Assembly (NCBI GenBank): GCA_007449985.2
Contig: VIIQ02000187.1
Coordinates: 1 to 64,000 of the forward strand
Length of the DNA: 64,000 nucleotides
Reading direction: 5' to 3'
Source of the DNA: Desmodesmus armatus
Lineage: Eukaryota; Chlorophyta; Chlorophyceae; Sphaeropleales; Scenedesmaceae
Translations under genes and position numbers: made by a program
Notes under the pieces: model-generated
The model's database searches: none
What the model was told of the DNA's origin: nothing
The model's input: only the letters and a program-made list of their open reading frames with translations
In this document: piece by piece, positions 1 through 13,813 of the stretch
Numbering within the stretch: position 1 is the first letter of the stretch
Layout: the number at the start of each line of letters is the position of its first letter

Positions 1-3000
1 TGTAGTATCCACCCACAATCTGCAATGTGTGTGCTCCCCTTGGAGATCAGCCTCAAAATTGCCGTTGCAGGGCTGGCATGCAGTGCAGCCCTAGTGTTGT
101 CTCTGACACCACTTGTAGCTCACTCACAAGGCTGGTGGTGGTGGTGACTGTGTGTGCTTACAGCATCTCCTGCAGTACAACAGTAGTGCATTGAACTTTG
201 CAACCTCCCATGTAAGTAGCTACCCTGCAGCCTCCTCTGGTGTGGGAGATGAATGTCAACGGCTGCGAACGCTTTTCAAACAACAACATCACCTCCCAGC
301 TGAGCCACAGTCGCCACACCCCAGGTGGCAATACAATGGGTCTGCCTTGTGGTACACTTTGTGCCACCAGTAACCCATTCAACAGTGAACTAGGCTGGGC
401 ATAGGTTTCTAGAAGGTAGGACTTTCTTATGCCACTCCCTATACGCCGGGCGTGTGCCATGTCAGCCCTCAAACCCAAACTCCCTGCCTTCAGCTGGGAC
501 TTCACTGGAGTATGTGCTGTACACCACAGCACCACCTCCGTGTGCCACACTGTCCTGCTAGGCTGGGTTGGCATTCTCACTTCCCTGGCTGCATGAGAGT
601 CAAAGGCCCTCCCACCCACTCAGAAGCACCCCACGAAATTGAGGCCTTTGGCAGGTGCAGCAGGTTTGCATCAGTTGCTCCTGAATGCAAGCTGTAACAA
701 GCACTGGGCCATGACAACATGCAGACACACCAAAGCCAGTCCCATGAGCTGCTGCCTGGGCAGATGATACCCCTGGGGTTTGACACTTGCCGACAGCCGA
801 CACCCGCAGTCAAAGGGGGTGTGTGACTGGGTGTGATGCATGCTGCCCCCAAAGCCACCACAGCTGGATATTTATTTCCAGGCTTATTTGTTATCAAAGC
901 TGATCGCAGTAGCTTGCGCATGATGGCGTCTAATCAGAACCTGCAGCAACGGTACGCAAGCCAGCTATTCGATCAATCGACTGATCGGCAGCACACGAGA
1001 AGTGTGCAGCAGGGGCTGCAGCATACGAGAAGGAATTGGTACCTGATATGATCAAACGAAATGATTCTGAGCGCACTTGCAGTGTTTATTGCGGCGAGGC
1101 TCGCAGCGACGCTGCCGCGCTTTTCCTCCGGCCCAAGTGCCGACAACCGCTCCTGACGGGCCGACCTGTCAGCAGCAGCGACCTCAACAGGCAAAAGCAG
1201 GAACCAGGAACGTAAAAGCTATGTTGACTTTCATGCTACAGTGCATACTCCTTGCACTGCGCGGTGCTGTCTATAGATGCAAAGCCAGGCCGTTCTGGCG
1301 GCGTTCAAGGGTAGCTGGTATTTCGGCACCCCCCAAGCCTATAGGGGTTTCAAAAGAAAGTACCTGCTGCCCCAAAAGTCCGGTATTGGCCCATATTGGC
1401 CATCTCTTGGGCTGTGGTTCAGGGATGTTGGAGCCCCCTAAGTGGGCTTGCAAAGCAATGTCTCACGGTCCTGCCCCTGCAATTTCAGCCCCATCAACCC
1501 CTGGGTGCAGAGGTAGAGCAGTTTCCCCCCTGCACCCACTTTCACTGGGCTGTCTTCCCCCCCTGGCTGCCATACCCCCCAGAGGCACAGCAGTGGTGTG
1601 GTGGGTGGGTGTGTCTGGTAGCTTACATGATGTAGTATCCACCCACAATCTGCAATGTGTGTGCTCCCCTTGGAGATCAGCCTCAAAATTGCAGTTGCAG
1701 GGCTGGCATGCAGTGCAGCCCTAGTGTTGTCTCTGACACCACTTTGTAGCTCACTCACAAGGCTGGTGGTGGTGGTGACTGTGTGTGCTTACAGCATCTC
1801 ACTGCAGTACAACAGTAGTGCATCTGAACTTTGCAACCTCCCATGTAAGTAGCTACCCTGCAGCCTCCTCTGGTGTGGGAGATGAATGTCAACGGCTGCG
1901 AACGCTTTTCTCAAACAACAACATCACCTCCCAGCTGAGCCACAGTCTGCCACACCCCAGGCTGGCAATACAATGGGTCTGCCTTGTGGTACACTTTGTG
2001 CACACCAGTAACCCATTCAACAGTGAACTAGGCTGGGCATAGGTTTCTAGAAGGTAGGACTTTCTTATGCCACTCCCTATACGCCGGGCGTGTGCCATGT
2101 CAGCCCTCAAACCCAAACTCCCTGCCTTCAGCTGGGACTTCACTGGAGTATGTGCTGTACACCACCAGCACCACCTCCGTGTGCCACACTGTCCTGCTAG
2201 GCTGGGTTGGCATTCTCACTTCCCCTGGCTGCATGAGAGTCAAAGGCCCTCCCACCCACTCAGAAGCACCCCCACGAAATTGAGGCCTTTGGCAGGTGCA
2301 GCAGGTTTGCATCAGTTGCTCCTGAATGCAAGCTGTAACAAGCACTGGGCCATGACAACATGCAGACACACCAAAGCCAGTCCCATGAGCTGCTGCCCTG
2401 GGCAGATGATACCCCTGGGGTTTGACACTTGCCGACAGCCGACACCCGCAGTCAAAGGGGGGTGTGACTGGGTGTGATGCATGCTGCCCCCAAAGCCACC
2501 ACAGCTGGATATTTATTTCCAGGCTTATTTGTTATCAAAGCTGATCGCAGTAGCTTGCGCATGATGGCGTCTAATCAGAACCTGCAGCAACGGTACGCAA
2601 GCCAGCTATTCGATCAATCGACTGATCGGCAGCACACGAGAAGTGTGCAGCAGGGGCTGCAGCATACGAGAAGGAATTGGTACCTGATATGATCAAACGA
2701 AATGATTCTGAGCGCACTTGCAGTGTTTATTGCGGCGAGGCTCGCAGCGACGCTGCCGCGCTTTTCCTCCGGCCCAAGTGCCGACAACCGCTCCTGACGG
2801 GCCGACCTGTCAGCAGCAGCGACCTCAACAGGCAAAAGCAGGAACCAGGAACGTAAAAGCTATGTTGACTTTCATGCTACAGTGCATACTCCTTGCACTG
2901 CGCGGTGCTGTCTATAGATGCAAAGCCAGGCCGTTCTGGCGGCGTTCAAGGGTAGCTGGTATTTCGGCACCCCCCAAGCCTATAGGGGGTTTCAAAAGAA

Positions 3001-6000
3001 AGTACCTGCTGCCCCAAAAGTCCGGTATTGGCCCATATTGGCCATCTCTTGGGCTGTGGTTCAGGGATGTTGGAGCCCCCTAAGTGGGCTTGCAAAGCAA
3101 TGTCTCACGGTCCTGCCCCTGCAATTTCAGCCCCATCAACCCCCTGGGTGCAGAGGTAGAGCAGTTTCCCCCCTGCACCCACTTTCACTGGGCTGTCTTC
3201 CCCCCCTGGCTGCCATACCCCCCAGAGGCACAGCAGTGGTGTGGTGGGTGGGTGTGTCTGGTAGCTTACATGATGTAGTATCCACCCACAATCTGCAATG
3301 TGTGTGCTCCCCTTGGAGATCAGCCTCAAAATTGCAGTTGCAGGGCTGGCATGCAGTGCAGCCCTAGTGTTGTCTCTGACACCACTTTGTAGCTCACTCA
3401 CAAGGCTGGTGGTGGTGGTGACTGTGTGTGCTTACAGCATCTCACTGCAGTACAACAGTAGTGCATCTGAACTTTGCAACCTCCCATGTAAGTAGCTACC
3501 CTGCAGCCTCCTCTGGTGTGGGAGATGAATGTCAACGGCTGCGAACGCTTTTCTCAAACAACAACATCACCTCCCAGCTGAGCCACAGTCTGCCACACCC
3601 CAGGCTGGCAATACAATGGGTCTGCCTTGTGGTACACTTTGTGCACACCAGTAACCCATTCAACAGTGAACTAGGCTGGGCATAGGTTTCTAGAAGGTAG
3701 GACTTTCTTATGCCACTCCCTATACGCCGGGCGTGTGCCATGTCAGCCCTCAAACCCAAACTCCCTGCCTTCAGCTGGGACTTCACTGGAGTATGTGCTG
3801 TACACCACCAGCACCACCTCCGTGTGCCACACTGTCCTGCTAGGCTGGGTTGGCATTCTCACTTCCCCTGGCTGCATGAGAGTCAAAGGCCCTCCCACCC
3901 ACTCAGAAGCACCCCCACGAAATTGAGGCCTTTGGCAGGTGCAGCAGGTTTGCATCAGTTGCTCCTGAATGCAAGCTGTAACAAGCACTGGGCCATGACA
4001 ACATGCAGACACACCAAAGCCAGTCCCATGAGCTGCTGCCCTGGGCAGATGATACCCCTGGGGTTTGACACTTGCCGACAGCCGACACCCGCAGTCAAAG
4101 GGGGGTGTGACTGGGTGTGATGCATGCTGCCCCCAAAGCCACCACAGCTGGATATTTATTTCCAGGCTTATTTGTTATCAAAGCTGATCGCAGTAGCTTG
4201 CGCATGATGGCGTCTAATCAGAACCTGCAGCAACGGTACGCAAGCCAGCTATTCGATCAATCGACTGATCGGCAGCACACGAGAAGTGTGCAGCAGGGGC
4301 TGCAGCATACGAGAAGGAATTGGTACCTGATATGATCAAACGAAATGATTCTGAGCGCACTTGCAGTGTTTATTGCGGCGAGGCTCGCAGCGACGCTGCC
4401 GCGCTTTTCCTCCGGCCCAAGTGCCGACAACCGCTCCTGACGGGCCGACCTGTCAGCAGCAGCGACCTCAACAGGCAAAAGCAGGAACCAGGAACGTAAA
4501 AGCTATGTTGACTTTCATGCTACAGTGCATACTCCTTGCACTGCGCGGTGCTGTCTATAGATGCAAAGCCAGGCCGTTCTGGCGGCGTTCAAGGGTAGCT
4601 GGTATTTCGGCACCCCCCAAGCCTATAGGGGGTTTCAAAAGAAAGTACCTGCTGCCCCAAAAGTCCGGTATTGGCCCATATTGGCCATCTCTTGGGCTGT
4701 GGTTCAGGGATGTTGGAGCCCCCTAAGTGGGCTTGCAAAGCAATGTCTCACGGTCCTGCCCCTGCAATTTCAGCCCCATCAACCCCCTGGGTGCAGAGGT
4801 AGAGCAGTTTCCCCCCTGCACCCACTTTCACTGGGCTGTCTTCCCCCCCTGGCTGCCATACCCCCCAGAGGCACAGCAGTGGTGTGGTGGGTGGGTGTGT
4901 CTGGTAGCTTACATGATGTAGTATCCACCCACAATCTGCAATGTGTGTGCTCCCCTTGGAGATCAGCCTCAAAATTGCAGTTGCAGGGCTGGCATGCAGT
5001 GCAGCCCTAGTGTTGTCTCTGACACCACTTTGTAGCTCACTCACAAGGCTGGTGGTGGTGGTGACTGTGTGTGCTTACAGCATCTCACTGCAGTACAACA
5101 GTAGTGCATCTGAACTTTGCAACCTCCCATGTAAGTAGCTACCCTGCAGCCTCCTCTGGTGTGGGAGATGAATGTCAACGGCTGCGAACGCTTTTCTCAA
5201 ACAACAACATCACCTCCCAGCTGAGCCACAGTCTGCCACACCCCAGGCTGGCAATACAATGGGTCTGCCTTGTGGTACACTTTGTGCACACCAGTAACCC
5301 ATTCAACAGTGAACTAGGCTGGGCATAGGTTTCTAGAAGGTAGGACTTTCTTATGCCACTCCCTATACGCCGGGCGTGTGCCATGTCAGCCCTCAAACCC
5401 AAACTCCCTGCCTTCAGCTGGGACTTCACTGGAGTATGTGCTGTACACCACCAGCACCACCTCCGTGTGCCACACTGTCCTGCTAGGCTGGGTTGGCATT
5501 CTCACTTCCCCTGGCTGCATGAGAGTCAAAGGCCCTCCCACCCACTCAGAAGCACCCCCACGAAATTGAGGCCTTTGGCAGGTGCAGCAGGTTTGCATCA
5601 GTTGCTCCTGAATGCAAGCTGTAACAAGCACTGGGCCATGACAACATGCAGACACACCAAAGCCAGTCCCATGAGCTGCTGCCCTGGGCAGATGATACCC
5701 CTGGGGTTTGACACTTGCCGACAGCCGACACCCGCAGTCAAAGGGGGGTGTGACTGGGTGTGATGCATGCTGCCCCCAAAGCCACCACAGCTGGATATTT
5801 ATTTCCAGGCTTATTTGTTATCAAAGCTGATCGCAGTAGCTTGCGCATGATGGCGTCTAATCAGAACCTGCAGCAACGGTACGCAAGCCAGCTATTCGAT
5901 CAATCGACTGATCGGCAGCACACGAGAAGTGTGCAGCAGGGGCTGCAGCATACGAGAAGGAATTGGTACCTGATATGATCAAACGAAATGATTCTGAGCG

Positions 6001-9000
6001 CACTTGCAGTGTTTATTGCGGCGAGGCTCGCAGCGACGCTGCCGCGCTTTTCCTCCGGCCCAAGTGCCGACAACCGCTCCTGACGGGCCGACCTGTCAGC
6101 AGCAGCGACCTCAACAGGCAAAAGCAGGAACCAGGAACGTAAAAGCTATGTTGACTTTCATGCTACAGTGCATACTCCTTGCACTGCGCGGTGCTGTCTA
6201 TAGATGCAAAGCCAGGCCGTTCTGGCGGCGTTCAAGGGTAGCTGGTATTTCGGCACCCCCCAAGCCTATAGGGGGTTTCAAAAGAAAGTACCTGCTGCCC
6301 CAAAAGTCCGGTATTGGCCCATATTGGCCATCTCTTGGGCTGTGGTTCAGGGATGTTGGAGCCCCCTAAGTGGGCTTGCAAAGCAATGTCTCACGGTCCT
6401 GCCCCTGCAATTTCAGCCCCATCAACCCCCTGGGTGCAGAGGTAGAGCAGTTTCCCCCCTGCACCCACTTTCACTGGGCTGTCTTCCCCCCTGGCTGCCA
6501 TACCCCCCAGAGGCACAGCAGTGGTGTGGTGGGTGGGTGTGTCTGGTAGCTTACATGATGTAGTATCCACCCACAATCTGCAATGTGTGTGCTCCCCTTG
6601 GAGATCAGCCTCAAAATTGCAGTTGCAGGGCTGGCATGCAGTGCAGCCCTAGTGTTGTCTCTGACACCACTTTGTAGCTCACTCACAAGGCTGGTGGTGG
6701 TGGTGACTGTGTGTGCTTACAGCATCTCACTGCAGTACAACAGTAGTGCATCTGAACTTTGCAACCTCCCATGTAAGTAGCTACCCTGCAGCCTCCTCTG
6801 GTGTGGGAGATGAATGTCAACGGCTGCGAACGCTTTTCTCAAACAACAACATCACCTCCCAGCTGAGCCACAGTCTGCCACACCCCAGGCTGGCAATACA
6901 ATGGGTCTGCCTTGTGGTACACTTTGTGCACACCAGTAACCCATTCAACAGTGAACTAGGCTGGGCATAGGTTTCTAGAAGGTAGGACTTTCTTATGCCA
7001 CTCCCTATACGCCGGGCGTGTGCCATGTCAGCCCTCAAACCCAAACTCCCTGCCTTCAGCTGGGACTTCACTGGAGTATGTGCTGTACACCACCAGCACC
7101 ACCTCCGTGTGCCACACTGTCCTGCTAGGCTGGGTTGGCATTCTCACTTCCCCTGGCTGCATGAGAGTCAAAGGCCCTCCCACCCACTCAGAAGCACCCC
7201 CACGAAATTGAGGCCTTTGGCAGGTGCAGCAGGTTTGCATCAGTTGCTCCTGAATGCAAGCTGTAACAAGCACTGGGCCATGACAACATGCAGACACACC
7301 AAAGCCAGTCCCATGAGCTGCTGCCCTGGGCAGATGATACCCCTGGGGTTTGACACTTGCCGACAGCCGACACCCGCAGTCAAAGGGGGGTGTGACTGGG
7401 TGTGATGCATGCTGCCCCCAAAGCCACCACAGCTGGATATTTATTTCCAGGCTTATTTGTTATCAAAGCTGATCGCAGTAGCTTGCGCATGATGGCGTCT
7501 AATCAGAACCTGCAGCAACGGTACGCAAGCCAGCTATTCGATCAATCGACTGATCGGCAGCACACGAGAAGTGTGCAGCAGGGGCTGCAGCATACGAGAA
7601 GGAATTGGTACCTGATATGATCAAACGAAATGATTCTGAGCGCACTTGCAGTGTTTATTGCGGCGAGGCTCGCAGCGACGCTGCCGCGCTTTTCCTCCGG
7701 CCCAAGTGCCGACAACCGCTCCTGACGGGCCGACCTGTCAGCAGCAGCGACCTCAACAGGCAAAAGCAGGAACCAGGAACGTAAAAGCTATGTTGACTTT
7801 CATGCTACAGTGCATACTCCTTGCACTGCGCGGTGCTGTCTATAGATGCAAAGCCAGGCCGTTCTGGCGGCGTTCAAGGGTAGCTGGTATTTCGGCACCC
7901 CCCAAGCCTATAGGGGGTTTCAAAAGAAAGTACCTGCTGCCCCAAAAGTCCGGTATTGGCCCATATTGGCCATCTCTTGGGCTGTGGTTCAGGGATGTTG
8001 GAGCCCCCTAAGTGGGCTTGCAAAGCAATGTCTCACGGTCCTGCCCCTGCAATTTCAGCCCCATCAACCCCCTGGGTGCAGAGGTAGAGCAGTTTCCCCC
8101 CTGCACCCACTTTCACTGGGCTGTCTTCCCCCCTGGCTGCCATACCCCCCAGAGGCACAGCAGTGGTGTGGTGGGTGGGTGTGTCTGGTAGCTTACATGA
8201 TGTAGTATCCACCCACAATCTGCAATGTGTGTGCTCCCCTTGGAGATCAGCCTCAAAATTGCAGTTGCAGGGCTGGCATGCAGTGCAGCCCTAGTGTTGT
8301 CTCTGACACCACTTTGTAGCTCACTCACAAGGCTGGTGGTGGTGGTGACTGTGTGTGCTTACAGCATCTCACTGCAGTACAACAGTAGTGCATCTGAACT
8401 TTGCAACCTCCCATGTAAGTAGCTACCCTGCAGCCTCCTCTGGTGTGGGAGATGAATGTCAACGGCTGCGAACGCTTTTCTCAAACAACAACATCACCTC
8501 CCAGCTGAGCCACAGTCTGCCACACCCCAGGCTGGCAATACAATGGGTCTGCCTTGTGGTACACTTTGTGCACACCAGTAACCCATTCAACAGTGAACTA
8601 GGCTGGGCATAGGTTTCTAGAAGGTAGGACTTTCTTATGCCACTCCCTATACGCCGGGCGTGTGCCATGTCAGCCCTCAAACCCAAACTCCCTGCCTTCA
8701 GCTGGGACTTCACTGGAGTATGTGCTGTACACCACCAGCACCACCTCCGTGTGCCACACTGTCCTGCTAGGCTGGGTTGGCATTCTCACTTCCCCTGGCT
8801 GCATGAGAGTCAAAGGCCCTCCCACCCACTCAGAAGCACCCCCACGAAATTGAGGCCTTTGGCAGGTGCAGCAGGTTTGCATCAGTTGCTCCTGAATGCA
8901 AGCTGTAACAAGCACTGGGCCATGACAACATGCAGACACACCAAAGCCAGTCCCATGAGCTGCTGCCCTGGGCAGATGATACCCCTGGGGTTTGACACTT

Positions 9001-12000
9001 GCCGACAGCCGACACCCGCAGTCAAAGGGGGGTGTGACTGGGTGTGATGCATGCTGCCCCCAAAGCCACCACAGCTGGATATTTATTTCCAGGCTTATTT
9101 GTTATCAAAGCTGATCGCAGTAGCTTGCGCATGATGGCGTCTAATCAGAACCTGCAGCAACGGTACGCAAGCCAGCTATTCGATCAATCGACTGATCGGC
9201 AGCACACGAGAAGTGTGCAGCAGGGGCTGCAGCATACGAGAAGGAATTGGTACCTGATATGATCAAACGAAATGATTCTGAGCGCACTTGCAGTGTTTAT
9301 TGCGGCGAGGCTCGCAGCGACGCTGCCGCGCTTTTCCTCCGGCCCAAGTGCCGACAACCGCTCCTGACGGGCCGACCTGTCAGCAGCAGCGACCTCAACA
9401 GGCAAAAGCAGGAACCAGGAACGTAAAAGCTATGTTGACTTTCATGCTACAGTGCATACTCCTTGCACTGCGCGGTGCTGTCTATAGATGCAAAGCCAGG
9501 CCGTTCTGGCGGCGTTCAAGGGTAGCTGGTATTTCGGCACCCCCCAAGCCTATAGGGGGTTTCAAAAGAAAGTACCTGCTGCCCCAAAAGTCCGGTATTG
9601 GCCCATATTGGCCATCTCTTGGGCTGTGGTTCAGGGATGTTGGAGCCCCCTAAGTGGGCTTGCAAAGCAATGTCTCACGGTCCTGCCCCTGCAATTTCAG
9701 CCCCATCAACCCCCTGGGTGCAGAGGTAGAGCAGTTTCCCCCCTGCACCCACTTTCACTGGGCTGTCTTCCCCCCCTGGCTGCCATACCCCCCAGAGGCA
9801 CAGCAGTGGTGTGGTGGGTGGGTGTGTCTGGTAGCTTACATGATGTAGTATCCACCCACAATCTGCAATGTGTGTGCTCCCCTTGGAGATCAGCCTCAAA
9901 ATTGCAGTTGCAGGGCTGGCATGCAGTGCAGCCCTAGTGTTGTCTCTGACACCACTTTGTAGCTCACTCACAAGGCTGGTGGTGGTGGTGACTGTGTGTG
10001 CTTACAGCATCTCACTGCAGTACAACAGTAGTGCATCTGAACTTTGCAACCTCCCATGTAAGTAGCTACCCTGCAGCCTCCTCTGGTGTGGGAGATGAAT
10101 GTCAACGGCTGCGAACGCTTTTCTCAAACAACAACATCACCTCCCAGCTGAGCCACAGTCTGCCACACCCCAGGCTGGCAATACAATGGGTCTGCCTTGT
10201 GGTACACTTTGTGCACACCAGTAACCCATTCAACAGTGAACTAGGCTGGGCATAGGTTTCTAGAAGGTAGGACTTTCTTATGCCACTCCCTATACGCCGG
10301 GCGTGTGCCATGTCAGCCCTCAAACCCAAACTCCCTGCCTTCAGCTGGGACTTCACTGGAGTATGTGCTGTACACCACCAGCACCACCTCCGTGTGCCAC
10401 ACTGTCCTGCTAGGCTGGGTTGGCATTCTCACTTCCCCTGGCTGCATGAGAGTCAAAGGCCCTCCCACCCACTCAGAAGCACCCCCACGAAATTGAGGCC
10501 TTTGGCAGGTGCAGCAGGTTTGCATCAGTTGCTCCTGAATGCAAGCTGTAACAAGCACTGGGCCATGACAACATGCAGACACACCAAAGCCAGTCCCATG
10601 AGCTGCTGCCCTGGGCAGATGATACCCCTGGGGTTTGACACTTGCCGACAGCCGACACCCGCAGTCAAAGGGGGGTGTGACTGGGTGTGATGCATGCTGC
10701 CCCCAAAGCCACCACAGCTGGATATTTATTTCCAGGCTTATTTGTTATCAAAGCTGATCGCAGTAGCTTGCGCATGATGGCGTCTAATCAGAACCTGCAG
10801 CAACGGTACGCAAGCCAGCTATTCGATCAATCGACTGATCGGCAGCACACGAGAAGTGTGCAGCAGGGGCTGCAGCATACGAGAAGGAATTGGTACCTGA
10901 TATGATCAAACGAAATGATTCTGAGCGCACTTGCAGTGTTTATTGCGGCGAGGCTCGCAGCGACGCTGCCGCGCTTTTCCTCCGGCCCAAGTGCCGACAA
11001 CCGCTCCTGACGGGCCGACCTGTCAGCAGCAGCGACCTCAACAGGCAAAAGCAGGAACCAGGAACGTAAAAGCTATGTTGACTTTCATGCTACAGTGCAT
11101 ACTCCTTGCACTGCGCGGTGCTGTCTATAGATGCAAAGCCAGGCCGTTCTGGCGGCGTTCAAGGGTAGCTGGTATTTCGGCACCCCCCAAGCCTATAGGG
11201 GGTTTCAAAAGAAAGTACCTGCTGCCCCAAAAGTCCGGTATTGGCCCATATTGGCCATCTCTTGGGCTGTGGTTCAGGGATGTTGGAGCCCCCTAAGTGG
11301 GCTTGCAAAGCAATGTCTCACGGTCCTGCCCCTGCAATTTCAGCCCCATCAACCCCCTGGGTGCAGAGGTAGAGCAGTTTCCCCCCTGCACCCACTTTCA
11401 CTGGGCTGTCTTCCCCCCCTGGCTGCCATACCCCCCAGAGGCACAGCAGTGGTGTGGTGGGTGGGTGTGTCTGGTAGCTTACATGATGTAGTATCCACCC
11501 ACAATCTGCAATGTGTGTGCTCCCCTTGGAGATCAGCCTCAAAATTGCAGTTGCAGGGCTGGCATGCAGTGCAGCCCTAGTGTTGTCTCTGACACCACTT
11601 TGTAGCTCACTCACAAGGCTGGTGGTGGTGGTGACTGTGTGTGCTTACAGCATCTCACTGCAGTACAACAGTAGTGCATCTGAACTTTGCAACCTCCCAT
11701 GTAAGTAGCTACCCTGCAGCCTCCTCTGGTGTGGGAGATGAATGTCAACGGCTGCGAACGCTTTTCTCAAACAACAACATCACCTCCCAGCTGAGCCACA
11801 GTCTGCCACACCCCAGGCTGGCAATACAATGGGTCTGCCTTGTGGTACACTTTGTGCACACCAGTAACCCATTCAACAGTGAACTAGGCTGGGCATAGGT
11901 TTCTAGAAGGTAGGACTTTCTTATGCCACTCCCTATACGCCGGGCGTGTGCCATGTCAGCCCTCAAACCCAAACTCCCTGCCTTCAGCTGGGACTTCACT

Positions 12001-13576
12001 GGAGTATGTGCTGTACACCACCAGCACCACCTCCGTGTGCCACACTGTCCTGCTAGGCTGGGTTGGCATTCTCACTTCCCCTGGCTGCATGAGAGTCAAA
12101 GGCCCTCCCACCCACTCAGAAGCACCCCCACGAAATTGAGGCCTTTGGCAGGTGCAGCAGGTTTGCATCAGTTGCTCCTGAATGCAAGCTGTAACAAGCA
12201 CTGGGCCATGACAACATGCAGACACACCAAAGCCAGTCCCATGAGCTGCTGCCCTGGGCAGATGATACCCCTGGGGTTTGACACTTGCCGACAGCCGACA
12301 CCCGCAGTCAAAGGGGGGTGTGACTGGGTGTGATGCATGCTGCCCCCAAAGCCACCACAGCTGGATATTTATTTCCAGGCTTATTTGTTATCAAAGCTGA
12401 TCGCAGTAGCTTGCGCATGATGGCGTCTAATCAGAACCTGCAGCAACGGTACGCAAGCCAGCTATTCGATCAATCGACTGATCGGCAGCACACGAGAAGT
12501 GTGCAGCAGGGGCTGCAGCATACGAGAAGGAATTGGTACCTGATATGATCAAACGAAATGATTCTGAGCGCACTTGCAGTGTTTATTGCGGCGAGGCTCG
12601 CAGCGACGCTGCCGCGCTTTTCCTCCGGCCCAAGTGCCGACAACCGCTCCTGACGGGCCGACCTGTCAGCAGCAGCGACCTCAACAGGCAAAAGCAGGAA
12701 CCAGGAACGTAAAAGCTATGTTGACTTTCATGCTACAGTGCATACTCCTTGCACTGCGCGGTGCTGTCTATAGATGCAAAGCCAGGCCGTTCTGGCGGCG
12801 TTCAAGGGTAGCTGGTATTTCGGCACCCCCCAAGCCTATAGGGGGTTTCAAAAGAAAGTACCTGCTGCCCCAAAAGTCCGGTATTGGCCCATATTGGCCA
12901 TCTCTTGGGCTGTGGTTCAGGGATGTTGGAGCCCCCTAAGTGGGCTTGCAAAGCAATGTCTCACGGTCCTGCCCCTGCAATTTCAGCCCCATCAACCCCC
13001 TGGGTGCAGAGGTAGAGCAGTTTCCCCCCTGCACCCACTTTCACTGGGCTGTCTTCCCCCCCTGGCTGCCATACCCCCCAGAGGCACAGCAGTGGTGTGG
13101 TGGGTGGGTGTGTCTGGTAGCTTACATGATGTAGTATCCACCCACAATCTGCAATGTGTGTGCTCCCCTTGGAGATCAGCCTCAAAATTGCAGTTGCAGG
13201 GCTGGCATGCAGTGCAGCCCTAGTGTTGTCTCTGACACCACTTTGTAGCTCACTCACAAGGCTGGTGGTGGTGGTGACTGTGTGTGCTTACAGCATCTCA
13301 CTGCAGTACAACAGTAGTGCATCTGAACTTTGCAACCTCCCATGTAAGTAGCTACCCTGCAGCCTCCTCTGGTGTGGGAGATGAATGTCAACGGCTGCGA
13401 ACGCTTTTCTCAAACAACAACATCACCTCCCAGCTGAGCCACAGTCTGCCACACCCCAGGCTGGCAATACAATGGGTCTGCCTTGTGGTACACTTTGTGC
13501 ACACCAGTAACCCATTCAACAGTGAACTAGGCTGGGCATAGGTTTCTAGAAGGTAGGACTTTCTTATGCCACTCCC
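1..13576. repeat. Tandem satellite array, 1642-1643 bp unit, about 8.3 copies
   Basis: Units start at 1, 1631, 3274, 4917, 6559, 8201, 9844, 11487 and 13130; the last copy stops after 447 bp at 13576, where unique sequence begins. Copies 2 to 9 look identical by eye except for a one-base length change in a C run near 6487 and 8129, which makes two units 1642 bp. Copy 1 carries a dozen or more single-base indels. The unit holds no long open frame with protein-like composition; the open frames repeated in each unit overlap on both strands. Near-perfect homogeneity implies recent amplification or active gene conversion. A subtelomeric or heterochromatic satellite, comparable in style to the long subtelomeric tandem repeats known in Chlamydomonas, is one explanation, but no telomere repeat lies in the unit. 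The start of the array is outside the window. Confidence 0.97.
2684..2835 (-). other. Candidate exon repeated in every satellite unit
   Basis: In each unit one GC-richer patch differs from the TG/CA-rich remainder. On the minus strand it reads as a 50-codon open stretch beginning MPVEVAAADRSARQ, followed by CAG and a plausible GTACCA splice donor. The same patch on the plus strand holds a 31-codon frame (2702-2797) beginning MILSALAVFIAARLAATL, which looks like a signal peptide. Only one of these, or neither, can be real. The position is given for copy 2; it recurs at the array period. It may be a captured fragment of a gene. No family was recognised. Confidence 0.2.
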
Positions 13577-13813
13577 GCACTGGCTGGCGCTGGTGCACTT
13601 GCCTGCAACACAAAGGAACCACCAGTGAACAAAGGAGCCTTGCCAAGATAAAGGGACCTGGCACAAGGTTGAAGCTGCCGGACATCTCAGAAACATCAGC
13701 AGGGTTGTGCCAGGAGATTCTGTGCCGTCACCCAAAGACAATCAACCACGCCTACATCATACGACTGGCACACCAGGTCTGACATAACATTCTGACTGTG
13801 TGTCAGAGCACTG
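13577..13813. other. Unique spacer between satellite and gene A stop codon
   Basis: This 237 bp stretch joins the truncated last satellite copy to the stop codon of gene A and should hold its 3' untranslated region. No TGTAA poly(A) motif for the minus strand lies in it. The nearest one (TTACA on the plus strand) is at 13288-13292, inside the satellite, so the transcript may end in the array. No open frame worth calling was seen. Confidence 0.5.

Noticed and set aside
152..13400. Many open frames of 60 to 150 codons repeated in the satellite on both strands
   Set aside because: They overlap each other on both strands, break at the one-base indels of copy 1, and have no protein-family likeness; they are by-products of the repeat.
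1..13576. CRISPR array or rRNA gene array
   Set aside because: Units are 1.6 kb without spacers, and no rRNA sequence was recognised.
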